From Neorhizobium tomejilense (GTDB taxonomy: Bacteria > Pseudomonadota > Alphaproteobacteria > Rhizobiales > Rhizobiaceae), in the NCBI GenBank assembly GCA_002968845.1, contig PVBG01000001.1:186001-250000 (forward strand): a stretch of DNA of 64,000 bases, written 5' to 3'. Positions within the stretch are counted from its first letter, which is position 1. Each line of letters opens with the position of its first letter. The translations under genes and the position numbers were made by a program. Positions 43,716 through 54,098 of the stretch are shown here, piece after piece. Below the pieces are notes generated by a model. That model had not been told where the DNA came from. It did not search any database and was given only the letters and a program-made list of their open reading frames with translations.

Positions 43716-44972
43716 TCAGATACGCCCCTCGGCCTCGACGATGACCTTCGTCAGACTGCCGTTTGCGGGGAATAGCGGAATGAGGCAGGCCTGCAGGGCA
43801 TGGTAGATATCGCCCTTGCCGGGGAAGAGGGTGTGGGCCGGGACGAGATCCTCGGTCAGTTCCTCGTGCCAGCCGCCGTTTTTGTGATCGATGAAACGGT
43901 TGGCGATCGTACCCCAGATCCGCCGATAGCTGTCCTCGTAGAAATCGTCGGCCGGCAGGTGCTCGTTGAGGAAATGCGCGGCACCGGCTGCCTCGCACAT
44001 CGGCCACCAGAGCTTGTTGGTCTTGGCGGGTTTGTCGTTCCAGTCGAGCGTGTAGAAGAAGCCGCCCTTCTCCTTGTCCCAACCCAGTGACATGGACTGG
44101 ATAAACAGCGATTTCGCCGCATCCGGCATCCAGCCGTGTTTCTTGTCCCCGAGTGTCCAGAGCTGCAGCAGGAGGCGCGACCATTCCAGCCAATGGCCCG
44201 GCGTGGTGCCGGCGGGGCGGAACATTTCGTCAGGGTGATAATAGTCCTTGTCGATCGTCCATTCCGGATCGAAATGTTCGGCGACCCGGAACCCGACGCT
44301 GCCGGCGGAGCGGCGGATGACGAGGTCGGCGATGCTTTCCGCCTTGTCGAGATAGGCCTTCTCGCCGGTCGCTTCGAAAGCGGCCATCAGCGCTTCGGTG
44401 AGGTGCATGTTGGAATTCTGGCCGCGATAGCTGCCGCCGTCGATCGGCGACCAGTCGCGGGCGAATTCTTCCGCGATCGCGCCATGGCGCGGTTCCCAGA
44501 ACCTGGTTTCCAGAACCTCGCTTATGTCGGCAAGCATCTGGTCGGCGAGAGGGTGGCCGGCGACCTTTGCCGAGGAGGCGGCGAGTAGCACGAAGGCGTG
44601 GCCGTAACCCTGCTTGGCCGAATCGGCTGCGCCGTCATCGTTGACCTGCCAGAAATAACCGCCATATTCGCTATCGCGATGGCGCTCCCAGAGAGTGCGC
44701 ATGCCGTGGTCGATGATATCGCCGGAGCCTGGCCGGCCGAGCAGGTAGCCGATCGAGAAACAATGGACCATACGCGCCGAGGCATGGATGCCCCGCGTCG
44801 GATTGGCGCCGCCGAGGGCCAAGCCCTGGTCGTCGAGATCGAAGAAGCCGCCCTTTGGGTTCATCGCCCGGTACTGGAAAAAATCGAAGAGCCCGTCGGC
44901 CTCGTTCAGGAGCCAGCGACGATGATAGGGAAGGCTCGCCCACTTGGCTTCTGTCTGACCGGTGTCGCTCAT
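43716..44972 (-). CDS. AGE-family aldose-ketose isomerase (YihS/mannose isomerase like)
   Basis: 418-residue (alpha/alpha)6-barrel enzyme of the N-acylglucosamine 2-epimerase superfamily. The runs HASARMVHCFSIGYLLGRPG, QNSNMHLTEALMAAFEATG, AEHFDPEWTIDKDYYHP and FRPAGTTPGHWLEWSRLLL follow E. coli YihS closely, including the catalytic His positions and the C-terminal GKGDIYHALQACLIPLFP. YihS isomerises sulfoquinovose, and also mannose/fructose or lyxose/xylulose. No other sulfosugar gene is nearby, so a neutral sugar substrate is equally possible. Start 44972 (MSDTGQTEAKW) is preferred over 45002, which lacks a ribosome site; GAGG precedes it. Confidence 0.8.
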   Translation of the reverse strand: MSDTGQTEAKWASLPYHRRWLLNEADGLFDFFQYRAMNPKGGFFDLDDQGLALGGANPTRGIHASARMVHCFSIGYLLGRPGSGDIIDHGMRTLWERHRDSEYGGYFWQVNDDGAADSAKQGYGHAFVLLAASSAKVAGHPLADQMLADISEVLETRFWEPRHGAIAEEFARDWSPIDGGSYRGQNSNMHLTEALMAAFEATGEKAYLDKAESIADLVIRRSAGSVGFRVAEHFDPEWTIDKDYYHPDEMFRPAGTTPGHWLEWSRLLLQLWTLGDKKHGWMPDAAKSLFIQSMSLGWDKEKGGFFYTLDWNDKPAKTNKLWWPMCEAAGAAHFLNEHLPADDFYEDSYRRIWGTIANRFIDHKNGGWHEELTEDLVPAHTLFPGKGDIYHALQACLIPLFPANGSLTKVIVEAEGRI

Positions 44973-45084
44973 GAAAACCTCGGAATCGCTACGGCGGCGC
45001 ATTGGGATCAGAACGCCTATAACGCCCGGCCGGTTTCATGTCATCGACTATTCTATATCGCACGACATGCTGGTTATATATTGA

Positions 45085-45102
45085 CATAAACATATCTTTA
45101 TG
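45085..45102. promoter_or_regulatory. ArsR/SahR-like palindrome in the metH promoter
   Basis: CATAAACATATCTTTATG is an 18-bp near-perfect palindrome (eight of nine pairs) lying directly on a TTGACA -35-like hexamer (45081-45086), 40 bases before the metH start. SahR, an ArsR-type sensor of S-adenosylhomocysteine, controls metH in many proteobacteria through a palindrome of this kind, so it may be the binding protein here. The ATG at 45100 lies inside the palindrome, which argues against it as the metH start. Confidence 0.6.
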
Positions 45103-45141
45103 CGGTTATTGAGCCATCCGGAAATGATGAAGGGCAGTGCC

Positions 45142-48100
45142 ATGTTCGACGAACTCTTTGGTCCCGAAGCCGCCGCGCGCGATGGCGCGGAGATTCTCTC
45201 GGCACTCAAGGCCGCGGCTCGTGAGCGCATCCTCATCCTCGACGGTGCGATGGGCACCGAAATCCAGGGTCTGGGTTTCGACGAAGGCCATTTCCGCGGC
45301 GAGCGATTTGCCGGATGCGCCTGCCACCAGCAGGGCAACAACGACCTTCTGATTCTCTCGCAGCCGCAGGCGGTCGAGGAAATCCATTATCGCTACGCCA
45401 AGGCCGGCGCCGATATCATCGAGACCAATACGTTCTCGTCGACCCGCATCGCCCAGGCCGACTATCAGATGGAGAACGCCGTCTACGACCTGAACCGTGA
45501 CGGCGCGCGGCTAGCCCGGCGGGCGGCGTTGAGGGCACAGAAGGAAGACGGTCGCCGCCGTTTCGTGGCCGGCGCCATCGGCCCGACCAACCGGACGGCC
45601 TCGATCTCGCCCGACGTCAACAATCCCGGTTACCGGGCGGTGACATTCGACGACCTGCGGCTAGCCTACGGCGAACAGCTCGACGGGCTGATCGACGGCG
45701 GCGCCGACATCATCCTGATCGAGACGATCTTCGATACGCTCAACGCCAAGGCCGCGATCTTCGCCTGCGCCGAGCGTTTCGAGGCGAAGGGCATCCGCCT
45801 GCCGGTGATGATCTCCGGCACGATCACCGACCTTTCCGGCCGCACGCTGTCGGGCCAGACGCCGTCGGCCTTCTGGTCCTCCATCCGTCATTCGAAGCCC
45901 TTCACCGTCGGCCTCAACTGCGCGCTCGGCGCCGATGCAATGCGGCCGCACCTGCAGGAACTCTCGGGCGTCGCCGACACCTTCATCTCCGCCTATCCGA
46001 ATGCCGGCCTGCCGAATTCGTTCGGCGGTTACGACGAGTCGCCGGATGACATGGCCCGCCAGATCGAAGGATTTGCGGCGGAGGGCCTGGTCAACGTCGT
46101 CGGCGGCTGCTGCGGATCGACACCGGAGCATATCCGCGCGATTGCCGAAGCGGTCGCGCCGCACAAGCCGCGCGAAGTGCCGGAACACCGGCCGTTCATG
46201 TCGCTTGCGGGCCTCGAACCCTTCGAGTTCACCAAGGACGTGCCGTTCGTCAATGTCGGCGAGCGCACCAACGTCACCGGTTCGGCCAAATTCCGCAAGC
46301 TGATCACCGCCGGGGATTTTACCGCGGCGCTAGCGATTGCCCGCGACCAGGTGGAAAACGGTGCCTCGGTCATCGACATCAACATGGACGAAGGCCTGAT
46401 CGATTCGCAGCGGGCGATGGTTGAATTCGTCAACCTGATCGCCGCAGAGCCGGATATCGCCCGGGTGCCGATCATGCTCGACTCGTCCAAGTTCGAGATC
46501 ATGGAAGCGGGCCTGAAATGCGTGCAGGGCAAGCCGGTCGTCAACTCGATCTCGATGAAGGAGGGCGAGGAGAAGTTCATCGCCCAGGCCAAGCTGCTGC
46601 GCAATTACGGCGCGGCCGTCGTGGTCATGGCCTTCGACGAACAGGGCCAGGCCGACACCTACGAGCGAAAGGTGACGATCTGCGAACGCGCCTATAAGCT
46701 TTTGACCGAAGAGGCGGATTTCCCGCCGGAAGACATCATCTTCGACCCGAACATCTTTGCGGTGGCCACGGGTATCGAAGAGCATAACAGCTACGGTCTA
46801 GCCTTCATCCAGGCCACGAAGACCATCCGCGAGCGCATGCCGCTCGTGCATATTTCAGGCGGCGTTTCGAACCTCTCCTTCTCGTTCCGCGGCAACGAGC
46901 CGGTGCGCGAGGCGATGCATGCGGTGTTCCTCTATCACGCCATCCAGGCGGGCATGGACATGGGCATCGTCAATGCCGGCCAGCTGGCGATCTACGAGAA
47001 CATCGATCCGGAACTACGCGAGGCCTGCGAGGACGTCGTCCTCAACCGCCGCGACGACGCGACCGAACGGATGCTCGATATCGCCGAACGCTATCGTGGG
47101 ACCGGAGCCAAGGAAGCCAAGGAGAGAGATCTGGCCTGGCGCGAATGGCCTGTGGAGAAGCGCCTGTCGCATGCGCTCGTCAACGGCATCAACGAGTTCA
47201 TCGAGGGCGATACCGAAGAGGCGCGCCAGAATGCGGAGCGGCCTCTGCATGTGATCGAGGGCCCGCTGATGGCCGGCATGAACGTGGTCGGCGACCTGTT
47301 CGGCTCGGGCAAGATGTTCCTGCCGCAGGTGGTGAAATCCGCCCGCGTGATGAAGCAGGCCGTGGCCGTGCTTCTGCCCTATATGGAAGAAGAGAAGCGT
47401 CTCAACGGCGGCGACCAGAAAAAGTCCGCCGGCAAGGTGCTGATGGCGACCGTCAAGGGCGACGTCCATGATATCGGCAAGAACATCGTCGGGGTCGTGC
47501 TCGCCTGCAACAATTACGAGATCATCGATCTCGGCGTGATGGTGCCGGCGACCAAGATCCTGGAAACGGCGATTGCCGAAAAGGTCGATATCATCGGGCT
47601 TTCCGGCCTGATCACTCCGTCGCTCGACGAGATGGCGCATGTGGCTTCGGAAATGGAGCGCCAGGGTTTCGACATTCCGCTGCTGATCGGCGGCGCGACG
47701 ACCAGCCGCGTGCACACCGCGGTCAAGATCCACCCGCGCTACAATCGCGGCCAGGCGATCTACGTGACGGATGCCAGCCGCGCGGTCGGCGTCGTATCCG
47801 CGCTTCTGTCCGAAGACGGAAAGCCGAGCTACATCAGCACGGTTCAGGCGGAATATGCGAAGGTGGCCGCCGCTCATGCCCGCTCGGAGGCTGAAAAGAC
47901 GCGTCTCCCGATCGCTCGCGCGCGCGCCAATGCCGAAAAGATCGATTGGTCGTCCTATCACCCCAAGAAGCCGCAGTTCACCGGCACCAAGGTGTTCGAG
48001 ACCTACGATCTCGCGGAACTGGCGAAATACATCGACTGGACCCCGTTCTTCCAGACCTGGGAGCTGAAGGGACGTTTCCCGGCGATCCTCGAAGACGAGA

Positions 48101-48915
48101 AGCAGGGCGAGGCGGCACGCCAGCTTTATGCGGACGCCCAAGCGATGCTCGACAAGATCATTGCGGAAAAATGGTTCCGGCCGCGGGCGGTGATCGGCTT
48201 CTGGCCGGCCAATACGGTGGGAGACGATATTCGCGTCTACACGGATGAAAACCGCAACGAGGAACTAGCGACCTTCTTCACGTTGCGTCAGCAGCTTTCG
48301 AAGCGGGACGGCCGGCCGAACGTGGCGCTGTCGGATTTCGTCGCACCTGCCGCGACCGGCCTGGAAGACTATGTCGGCGGTTTCGTCGTCACGGCCGGCA
48401 TCGAGGAAGTGGCGATCGCCGAGCGGTTCGAACGGGCGAACGACGATTATTCCTCGATCCTCGTCAAGGCGCTTGCCGACCGCTTCGCGGAAGCCTTCGC
48501 CGAATGCATGCACGAGCAGGTCCGCAAGGAATTCTGGGGTTATGCGCCCGACGAGACGTTTTCGGCGGAAGAGCTGATCACCGAGGCGTATCACGGCATC
48601 CGCCCGGCGCCGGGTTATCCGGCCCAGCCCGACCATACGGAAAAGGCAACGCTGTTCCGGCTGCTCGACGCGGAAGAGGCGACCGGCGTCGTCTTGACGG
48701 AAAGCTACGCGATGTGGCCCGGCTCGTCGGTCTCCGGCCTCTATATCGGCCATCCGGCATCCTATTATTTCGGCGTCGCCAAGATCGAGCGCGACCAGGT
48801 CGAGGACTATGCCAAGCGCAAGGGCATGTCGATCGAGGAGATCGAGCGTTGGCTCGGTCCGGTCCTCAACTATGTGCCGACGTCCGGCCAGGATGCGGTG
48901 GACGACGCGGCCTGA
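45142..48915 (+). CDS. metH: Methionine synthase, cobalamin-dependent
   Basis: 1257-residue four-module enzyme that methylates homocysteine with 5-methyl-tetrahydrofolate through cobalamin. Module 1 (about 20-340) has [11 protein letters not shown] and zinc cysteines in GLNCALGAD and [13 protein letters not shown]. The pterin module (about 365-625) has [17 protein letters not shown]. The B12 module has [20 protein letters not shown] with the cobalt ligand His776. The reactivation domain ends the protein, with [17 protein letters not shown] for S-adenosylmethionine. ATG 45142 has AAGGG upstream; the earlier ATG at 45100 lies in an operator-like palindrome. Control by S-adenosylhomocysteine level is suggested by that palindrome. 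Confidence 0.95.
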   Translation: MFDELFGPEAAARDGAEILSALKAAARERILILDGAMGTEIQGLGFDEGHFRGERFAGCACHQQGNNDLLILSQPQAVEEIHYRYAKAGADIIETNTFSSTRIAQADYQMENAVYDLNRDGARLARRAALRAQKEDGRRRFVAGAIGPTNRTASISPDVNNPGYRAVTFDDLRLAYGEQLDGLIDGGADIILIETIFDTLNAKAAIFACAERFEAKGIRLPVMISGTITDLSGRTLSGQTPSAFWSSIRHSKPFTVGLNCALGADAMRPHLQELSGVADTFISAYPNAGLPNSFGGYDESPDDMARQIEGFAAEGLVNVVGGCCGSTPEHIRAIAEAVAPHKPREVPEHRPFMSLAGLEPFEFTKDVPFVNVGERTNVTGSAKFRKLITAGDFTAALAIARDQVENGASVIDINMDEGLIDSQRAMVEFVNLIAAEPDIARVPIMLDSSKFEIMEAGLKCVQGKPVVNSISMKEGEEKFIAQAKLLRNYGAAVVVMAFDEQGQADTYERKVTICERAYKLLTEEADFPPEDIIFDPNIFAVATGIEEHNSYGLAFIQATKTIRERMPLVHISGGVSNLSFSFRGNEPVREAMHAVFLYHAIQAGMDMGIVNAGQLAIYENIDPELREACEDVVLNRRDDATERMLDIAERYRGTGAKEAKERDLAWREWPVEKRLSHALVNGINEFIEGDTEEARQNAERPLHVIEGPLMAGMNVVGDLFGSGKMFLPQVVKSARVMKQAVAVLLPYMEEEKRLNGGDQKKSAGKVLMATVKGDVHDIGKNIVGVVLACNNYEIIDLGVMVPATKILETAIAEKVDIIGLSGLITPSLDEMAHVASEMERQGFDIPLLIGGATTSRVHTAVKIHPRYNRGQAIYVTDASRAVGVVSALLSEDGKPSYISTVQAEYAKVAAAHARSEAEKTRLPIARARANAEKIDWSSYHPKKPQFTGTKVFETYDLAELAKYIDWTPFFQTWELKGRFPAILEDEKQGEAARQLYADAQAMLDKIIAEKWFRPRAVIGFWPANTVGDDIRVYTDENRNEELATFFTLRQQLSKRDGRPNVALSDFVAPAATGLEDYVGGFVVTAGIEEVAIAERFERANDDYSSILVKALADRFAEAFAECMHEQVRKEFWGYAPDETFSAEELITEAYHGIRPAPGYPAQPDHTEKATLFRLLDAEEATGVVLTESYAMWPGSSVSGLYIGHPASYYFGVAKIERDQVEDYAKRKGMSIEEIERWLGPVLNYVPTSGQDAVDDAA

Positions 48916-48929
48916 GATGGCTCAAAGGC

Positions 48930-48957
48930 AAAACGGCATCCGCGAGGATGCCGTTTT
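48930..48957. terminator. Bidirectional terminator after metH
   Basis: Perfect 12-bp stem AAAACGGCATCC / GGATGCCGTTTT with GCGA loop, 14 bases after the metH stop and 28 before the end of the convergent ABC ATPase gene. The A and T runs make it usable in both directions. Confidence 0.9.
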
Positions 48958-48984
48958 CGTCTGCGGACCGTCCGTCCTCCGCAG

Positions 48985-50046
48985 TCAGTCGCGGATGATC
49001 AGGAAGTCGTGGGCGTTGAAGCGCAGCGTCAGGGTTTCGCCCGACTGTGGCAGGACCGCGTCCGGCGAATTGAACATGTCGAAGGAAATCTGGTTTCCGC
49101 CGACATCGAGCTTGGTGCGAATGACCGAGCCCAGGAAATGCGAGGAGAGGACCTGGCCGGTGAGCGACGTGTCGCCCTTGGCATTTTCCAGGAGCGAACC
49201 GGCTTCCGGGCGCAGCGCGATCGACAGCTTGTCGCCGCCCTTCAGCGCGCCGATCGATTCCCTCAGCCTGATAGTATTTTCGCCGACCTTGACGGTGTTG
49301 GCCGCCGGATCGACGACGGTCGCCTCGATGATGTTGAGCGTGCCGACGAAGGAGGCGACGAAACGGGTGGTCGGACGATTGTAGATTTCCGACGGCGTGC
49401 CGATCTGGTCGGCGCGGCCGGCATTCATGACGACGACTCGGTCGGAGATCGACAGGGCCTCTTCCTGGTCGTGCGTGACGAAGACGGTGGTGATGCCGAG
49501 CTGGCGCTGGATTTCACGGATCTCCTCGCGCAATGAAACACGGATCTTGGCGTCGAGCGCCGACAACGGCTCGTCGAGCAGCAGGACCTGCGGCTTCGGC
49601 GCAAGCGCGCGGGCGAGCGCCACGCGCTGCTGCTGGCCGCCGGACATCTGGTAAGGATAGCGGTCGGCCAGATGGTCGAGGCTGATCAGCTTCAGCATTT
49701 CCTTGACGCGTGTTTCGATCTCCGTCTTGGACTTGCCGGCAACCTTCAAACCGAAGGCGACGTTGTCGAAGACGTTCATGTTCGGAAACAGCGCATAGGC
49801 CTGGAATACCATGCCGATATTGCGCTGATTGGTCTTCAGCGCGTTCTGGTTCCGGCCGTTGATCGAGATCGCACCGTCGCTCGGGCTTTCGAACCCGGCG
49901 ATCATGCGCAGCACGGTCGTCTTGCCGCAGCCCGAGGGTCCGAGAAAGGAGACGAACTCGCCCTTCTCGATGGACATGTTGAAGTCCTTGACGACCTGCG
50001 TCGGGCCGAAACTCTTCTTGATACTTTCGAGAACGAGGAACGACAT
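48985..50046 (-). CDS. ABC importer ATPase (PotA/FbpC type)
   Basis: 353-residue ATPase with one nucleotide domain (1-235: Walker A GPSGCGKTT, signature MSGGQQQRVALARAL, Walker B LLLDEPLSALDAK) and a C-terminal TOBE regulatory part. It matches polyamine, iron and 2-aminoethylphosphonate importer ATPases. An in-frame TTG lies one codon before ATG 50046, but the AAGGAATTTTG site favours the ATG. It is the last gene of the RpiR-receptor-permease-permease-ATPase operon. Confidence 0.88.
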   Translation of the reverse strand: MSFLVLESIKKSFGPTQVVKDFNMSIEKGEFVSFLGPSGCGKTTVLRMIAGFESPSDGAISINGRNQNALKTNQRNIGMVFQAYALFPNMNVFDNVAFGLKVAGKSKTEIETRVKEMLKLISLDHLADRYPYQMSGGQQQRVALARALAPKPQVLLLDEPLSALDAKIRVSLREEIREIQRQLGITTVFVTHDQEEALSISDRVVVMNAGRADQIGTPSEIYNRPTTRFVASFVGTLNIIEATVVDPAANTVKVGENTIRLRESIGALKGGDKLSIALRPEAGSLLENAKGDTSLTGQVLSSHFLGSVIRTKLDVGGNQISFDMFNSPDAVLPQSGETLTLRFNAHDFLIIRD

Positions 50047-50055
50047 CAAAATTCC

Positions 50056-50844
50056 TTAAGGCCTGGCCGGCGACAATTTGCCGAAGCGGGAAACGAGCTG
50101 GATCAGACCCATCGAGAGCCAGGTGATCGCAAACGCAATGACCGCCAGGGCCGAAGGCTCGTAAGCCTTGTTGGCGCCGACGAGCTGGAGATAGGGGCCG
50201 AAGGCCGGACGGTTGAGAAGGGCCGCCATGGTGAATTCGCCCATGACGATCGCAAACGTGATGAAGGCGCCGGAGAGCACGCCGGACATGACGTTCGGGA
50301 AAATGCAGCGGAACATGATCGTCGGCCATTTGGCGCCGAGAATTTCCGCCGCCTCCGTCAGCGTCCGTACGTCGATGGTCCGCATCGCGGTATCGACCGA
50401 ACGGTACATGTAGGGAAGTGCCAGGGTCACGTAGGAGAAGGTCAGCAGGATGTTGGTGCCCTGCGTCGAGCCGGTGAACGGGATCCAGGATGAGGAATTG
50501 TAGAGACGCAGGTAACCGAACACGATGACGATCGCCGGAATGACGAGCGGCAGCAGCGTGATGAATTCGACGACCGGCCGCATCTGCGGCAGGCGCAGCC
50601 GGACCCAATAGGCGGTCGGCACGATGAGGAACATGCCGACGACGATCGTCACCAGCGCCATCAGCATCGAGAAGCCGAAGGTGGCGCGGAACTGAGCGTC
50701 CGTAAACACCGACTGGTAGGCATCGAAGGAATAGACGCCGCGCCGCATGCGCAGCGAGAACTCGAACGTGCCGATCAGCGGCACGAGGAAATAGATGGCG
50801 CCGATGGCGATCGCGATCCAGGCGAAGATCTTGTGCGCCTTCAT
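50056..50844 (-). CDS. ABC importer permease (PotC type)
   Basis: 262-residue permease with six helices; the coupling loop is DVRTLTEAAEILGAKWPTIMFRCIFPNVMSGVLSGAFITFAIVMGEF, as in PotC/PhnV-type subunits. ATG 50844 overlaps the stop of the preceding permease as ATGA and is preferred to the GTG nine bases upstream. It stops nine bases before the ATPase start. Confidence 0.85.
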   Translation of the reverse strand: MKAHKIFAWIAIAIGAIYFLVPLIGTFEFSLRMRRGVYSFDAYQSVFTDAQFRATFGFSMLMALVTIVVGMFLIVPTAYWVRLRLPQMRPVVEFITLLPLVIPAIVIVFGYLRLYNSSSWIPFTGSTQGTNILLTFSYVTLALPYMYRSVDTAMRTIDVRTLTEAAEILGAKWPTIMFRCIFPNVMSGVLSGAFITFAIVMGEFTMAALLNRPAFGPYLQLVGANKAYEPSALAVIAFAITWLSMGLIQLVSRFGKLSPARP

Positions 50845-51716
50845 TTCTGCCACCGTTCGGCGCGGCTGCGCAGCCAGATGTAGAGAATGTTGGAAATGCC
50901 GGTGATGACGATCATGCCGAGGGCCAGGGCATAACCGAGATTGGGGTTATGCAGCACGTCGCCGCGGATCTGGGCGTAGAGCAGGATCGGCACGATGTTG
51001 AGCGAGGCACCGGTCAGCGCAAAGGCGGTCGCAATCGCGCCGAAGGCGTTGGCGAAAAGCAGGAGCGTGGCGCCCATCAGGCTCGGCCAGAGGATCGGCA
51101 GCACGACCATGCGCCAGTATTGCCACGTGGACGCGCCAAGGATCTCGGACGCCTCGCGCCACTCCTTCTTCAATCCGTCCAGCGCCGGCGTCAGGATCAG
51201 CACCATCAGCGGGATCTGGAAGAACATGTAGGTGATCGTCAGGCCGAAGAAGGAGAGGAGGTTGAAGCCCGTCGAATAGAGATTGAAGCCGAACCAGTCC
51301 CGCATGAAGATCGTGACCAACCCGGTCCGACCAAGTGTCGCCAGGAAGGCGAAGGCTAGCGGCACGCCGGCGAAGTTCGAGGCGACGCCTGAAAAGGTCA
51401 GCAGGCTGGAGCGGATCCAGGACGGCACGCCGCCGAGCACGACTGCCCAGGCGAGGAAAAAGCCGATCAACGCGCCACCCAGCGCAGAGGCGACGGATAC
51501 CCGGATGCTGATCCAGTAGGCGCTCAGGATGGAAGGCGAAAAGAGATCGACCATGTTCTGAAACGTGAATTCGCCGGCCGGATTGAAGAAGGCGCCGACG
51601 ATCAGATAGAGCGTCGGAACAATCAGGAAGGCGAGTGCGAATACCATGAACGGCACGATGCCGAGCCAGTCGATGACTGTCCGGCGATCGATGAATGACG
51701 TGGAAGCGGTGGTCAT
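50841..51716 (-). CDS. ABC importer permease (PotB type)
   Basis: 291-residue permease with six main helices. The opening VIDWLGIVPFMVFALAFLIVPTLYLIVGAF and the coupling segment KKEWREASEILGASTWQYWRMVVLPILWPSLMGA are typical of PotB/FbpB-like partners. It follows the receptor gene by 72 bases and overlaps the second permease by four. Confidence 0.85.
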   Translation of the reverse strand: MTTASTSFIDRRTVIDWLGIVPFMVFALAFLIVPTLYLIVGAFFNPAGEFTFQNMVDLFSPSILSAYWISIRVSVASALGGALIGFFLAWAVVLGGVPSWIRSSLLTFSGVASNFAGVPLAFAFLATLGRTGLVTIFMRDWFGFNLYSTGFNLLSFFGLTITYMFFQIPLMVLILTPALDGLKKEWREASEILGASTWQYWRMVVLPILWPSLMGATLLLFANAFGAIATAFALTGASLNIVPILLYAQIRGDVLHNPNLGYALALGMIVITGISNILYIWLRSRAERWQK

Positions 51717-51788
51717 GAATGCTGGCCATCCAGGGAGAACGGGAAAGCTCCCGCGCCGGGGCGGCGCGGGAGCTCAGTCTTGTTCCGA

Positions 51789-52895
51789 TTACTTTGCGAC
51801 GTTGGCGCCGACTACGCTATCCCATTTCTTGGTAATGGTTTCCTTGGCGGCAGCCTGCTGGGCGAGCGTCGGGAATACGGCCTTCTCATAGGCCGCTGCC
51901 GGGGGCAGGGCGTCGAGCAGGTTCTTCGGGATCTTGTTGTTCTTGGCAAGATCGTTGAAGCGGATCGGGTGGCAATATCCCTTCAGCCAGCCGAGCTGAC
52001 CTTCGTCGGAATAGAGGTATTCCATCCACAGCTTCGCAGCGTTCGGATGCGGAGCGAAGGCGGAGATCGCCTGGACATAGACGCCTGCAACGACGCCGCT
52101 TGCCGGAACCACGACTTCGAAGGGCGGGTTGCCCTTCAGGCTCTGGCCCCAGGACAGGGCATTATAGTCCCAGGCGATGATGATCGGCGTGGTGCCCTGC
52201 GCGAACGGCGCGGCCTTGCCGGTCACCGGAACGAAGTTGCCCTTCTTGTTGAGTTCGGCGAAGAACTTCAGGCCTTCGTCGCCGGCCTTGGCGGAGTCGC
52301 CCTTGGCGCCGGAAAGGCCGGCAGCGAAAACGCCCTGGACGGCCTGGTTGGCGCTGCGCGGGTCGCCGGCGAGCGCGACGGCATTGGCGTAGTCGGACTT
52401 CAGAAGATCAGGCCAGTCCTTCGGCGACGTCTTGACGAGGTCCTTGTTCACCAGGAAGGCCAGGACGCCGTAATAGTCGCCGTACCAGTAGCCGTCTGCA
52501 TCCTTGGCGTCGGCCGGGATCGAATCCCAGGTGGAGACCTTGTAGGGCTGGATCAGGCCTTCAGTCTTGGCGGACGGGCCGAACGACAGGCCGACGTCGA
52601 TGACGTCGGGAGCTTGCGGGCCCTTGTTGCCCTTGTTGGCCTTGATCGCTTCGATTTCGTCACCCGAACCGGCATCCGGGTTGAGTTCGTTGACTTCGAG
52701 GCCGTACTTCGCCTTGAAGCCCGCGATGACGTCGCCGTAACCGCACCAGCTATGGGGCAGGGCGATCGTGGTCAGCGTGCCTTCCTTCTTGGCGGCTGCG
52801 ATCAGCTCGGCGCTCGGCTCGGCGGCTGCGATGGCGGTGGAGGCGATGACGATGGCGGTCGTCAGGGAAAGAAGACGTTGGGTCTTGTTGAGCAA
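51789..52895 (-). CDS. ABC substrate-binding protein (PotD/FbpA-like)
   Basis: 368-residue periplasmic receptor with signal peptide to about residue 25 (IVIASTAIAAA). The mature part has the family-1 pattern ELIAAAKKEGTLTTIALPHSWCGYGDVIAGFKAKYGLEVNELNPDAGSGDEIEAI, and DGYWYGDYYGVLAFLVNKD. The start is TTG 52895, supported by AGGAGG five bases upstream. Ligands in this group include ferric iron, polyamines, thiamine and phosphonates; the typical tyrosine pair of iron receptors is not evident, so an organic cation or acid is more likely. The upstream RpiR gene is the likely regulator. Confidence 0.85.
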   Translation of the reverse strand: MLNKTQRLLSLTTAIVIASTAIAAAEPSAELIAAAKKEGTLTTIALPHSWCGYGDVIAGFKAKYGLEVNELNPDAGSGDEIEAIKANKGNKGPQAPDVIDVGLSFGPSAKTEGLIQPYKVSTWDSIPADAKDADGYWYGDYYGVLAFLVNKDLVKTSPKDWPDLLKSDYANAVALAGDPRSANQAVQGVFAAGLSGAKGDSAKAGDEGLKFFAELNKKGNFVPVTGKAAPFAQGTTPIIIAWDYNALSWGQSLKGNPPFEVVVPASGVVAGVYVQAISAFAPHPNAAKLWMEYLYSDEGQLGWLKGYCHPIRFNDLAKNNKIPKNLLDALPPAAAYEKAVFPTLAQQAAAKETITKKWDSVVGANVAK

Positions 52896-53037
52896 GGTAT
52901 CCTCCTAGGGGTTCAGGTAGTCCGGATCGTTTCGGCGCGACTCGTAGAGCCAGTTCATGTATCGTATGTGACAGCCCGGAGGATGAGTGTTTGCTCATAA
53001 ACCCCCGGATTGCCGGCATATTTCTTGAGCCCGACAA

Positions 53038-53928
53038 TCAGTCGGGACGGCTCTGGCGGCCCGGCCGGCGGAACAGCATCGTCCGCTCGAAAAGACCTTC
53101 CAGAGAGTTCATGCGTTCGCGGGTCTCCTCCCAGGTCGCGCTCTGGACCGCCTCGATCAGCGCCTCGACCACGAAGAGAGTAATGACGGAGCTGTCCCAA
53201 GCCGAGGGTGCCTCGATCCGCACCTTGAACGTATGCTGCGCATGTTTGGCAACGGGCGAGGCCCAGACGTCGGTCAGCAAGATGATGACGACGCCGTTGG
53301 CACGTGCGGCCTCCGCCAGCGTCGCCATCTCCTGCTCGTAGCGGCGGATGTCGAAGATCACCAACACGTCGCCGGCGCTCATGTTGAGGACATGCTGCGG
53401 CCAGGAACTGGAGTTGGTGGAGATCAAGGTCGTCCTGGGACGGATGACCTGCATATGCGTAAAGAAGTATTCGGCCAGCGCCCCCGTGATGCGGCCGCCG
53501 ACGAAATAGATGTTGCGGTCGCGATCACGCAGAAGTGCTGCCGCACCCTCAAAGGTCGTGGTGTCGAGAGCCGAAAGCGTATCGCGCAGATTGGCGGTGA
53601 TCGCGTCGGCGAAACGGTTGAGGATGTGCGTGCCCGGCGCATTGGACGCCCAGCGGTCATGCTTGGCGATCGGGTTGGAGAGCGTCGCCTCGAGCTCCTG
53701 GTGCAGATGCGACTGGAATTCCGGATAACCCTTGTAGCCGAGCTTCTGCACCATGCGCGCGACCGTCGGCGTGGAAACGCCCGCGTTCTCCGCGATCACA
53801 GTGATGCTGCCGAGCCCTGACACCGGATAGTTCTCCAATAGGCTGTCCGCCAACTGTTTTTCCGCGCGCGTCAGGCTGTCGTAGCGAACACGAATGACAT
53901 CCGATACGGTGCGTGCAGTTGGTGGCAC
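53038..53928 (-). CDS. RpiR/MurR-family transcriptional regulator
   Basis: 296-residue regulator. The N-terminal helix-turn-helix (1-80) contains LTRAEKQLADSLLENYP and ENAGVSTPTVARMVQKLGYKGYPEFQ; the SIS domain (about 125-260) includes NIYFVGGRITGALAEYFFTHMQVIRP and NMSAGDVLVIFDIRRYEQEM. SIS domains bind phosphosugars, although many RpiR members in rhizobia control amino-acid or polyamine importers. It precedes the PotA-type importer genes (gap 142 bases) and is divergent to the gamma-glutamyl-amine operon, so it may control either. The start seems to be GTG 53928. Confidence 0.83.
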   Translation of the reverse strand: MPPTARTVSDVIRVRYDSLTRAEKQLADSLLENYPVSGLGSITVIAENAGVSTPTVARMVQKLGYKGYPEFQSHLHQELEATLSNPIAKHDRWASNAPGTHILNRFADAITANLRDTLSALDTTTFEGAAALLRDRDRNIYFVGGRITGALAEYFFTHMQVIRPRTTLISTNSSSWPQHVLNMSAGDVLVIFDIRRYEQEMATLAEAARANGVVIILLTDVWASPVAKHAQHTFKVRIEAPSAWDSSVITLFVVEALIEAVQSATWEETRERMNSLEGLFERTMLFRRPGRQSRPD

Positions 53929-54098
53929 TAAAGCTGTTCCCTCCGGTCTTCGCCGGTTGTCGAAAGATTAACAATCGTTTCTACGGAGAAGTCAACGGTG
54001 CGTTTGAAGAGAAATTTTCAGAATCACGTTGACGGCGGCCGGAAAGTGAAGAATTCTCTTCTTAATCCAATTTAAACGATTTTTCCCGGAACGCGTTC

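Noticed and set aside
43716..44972. Firm assignment as sulfoquinovose isomerase
   Set aside because: The protein follows YihS, but no sulfosugar kinase, aldolase, exporter or sulfoquinovosidase gene is nearby, so only the isomerase family is claimed.
48985..53928. Linking the PotA-type importer with the gamma-glutamyl operon as a putrescine system
   Set aside because: The importer is on the opposite strand with its own RpiR regulator, no PuuB/PuuD-type enzymes are present, and the receptor shows no clear PotD polyamine pocket that I can identify.
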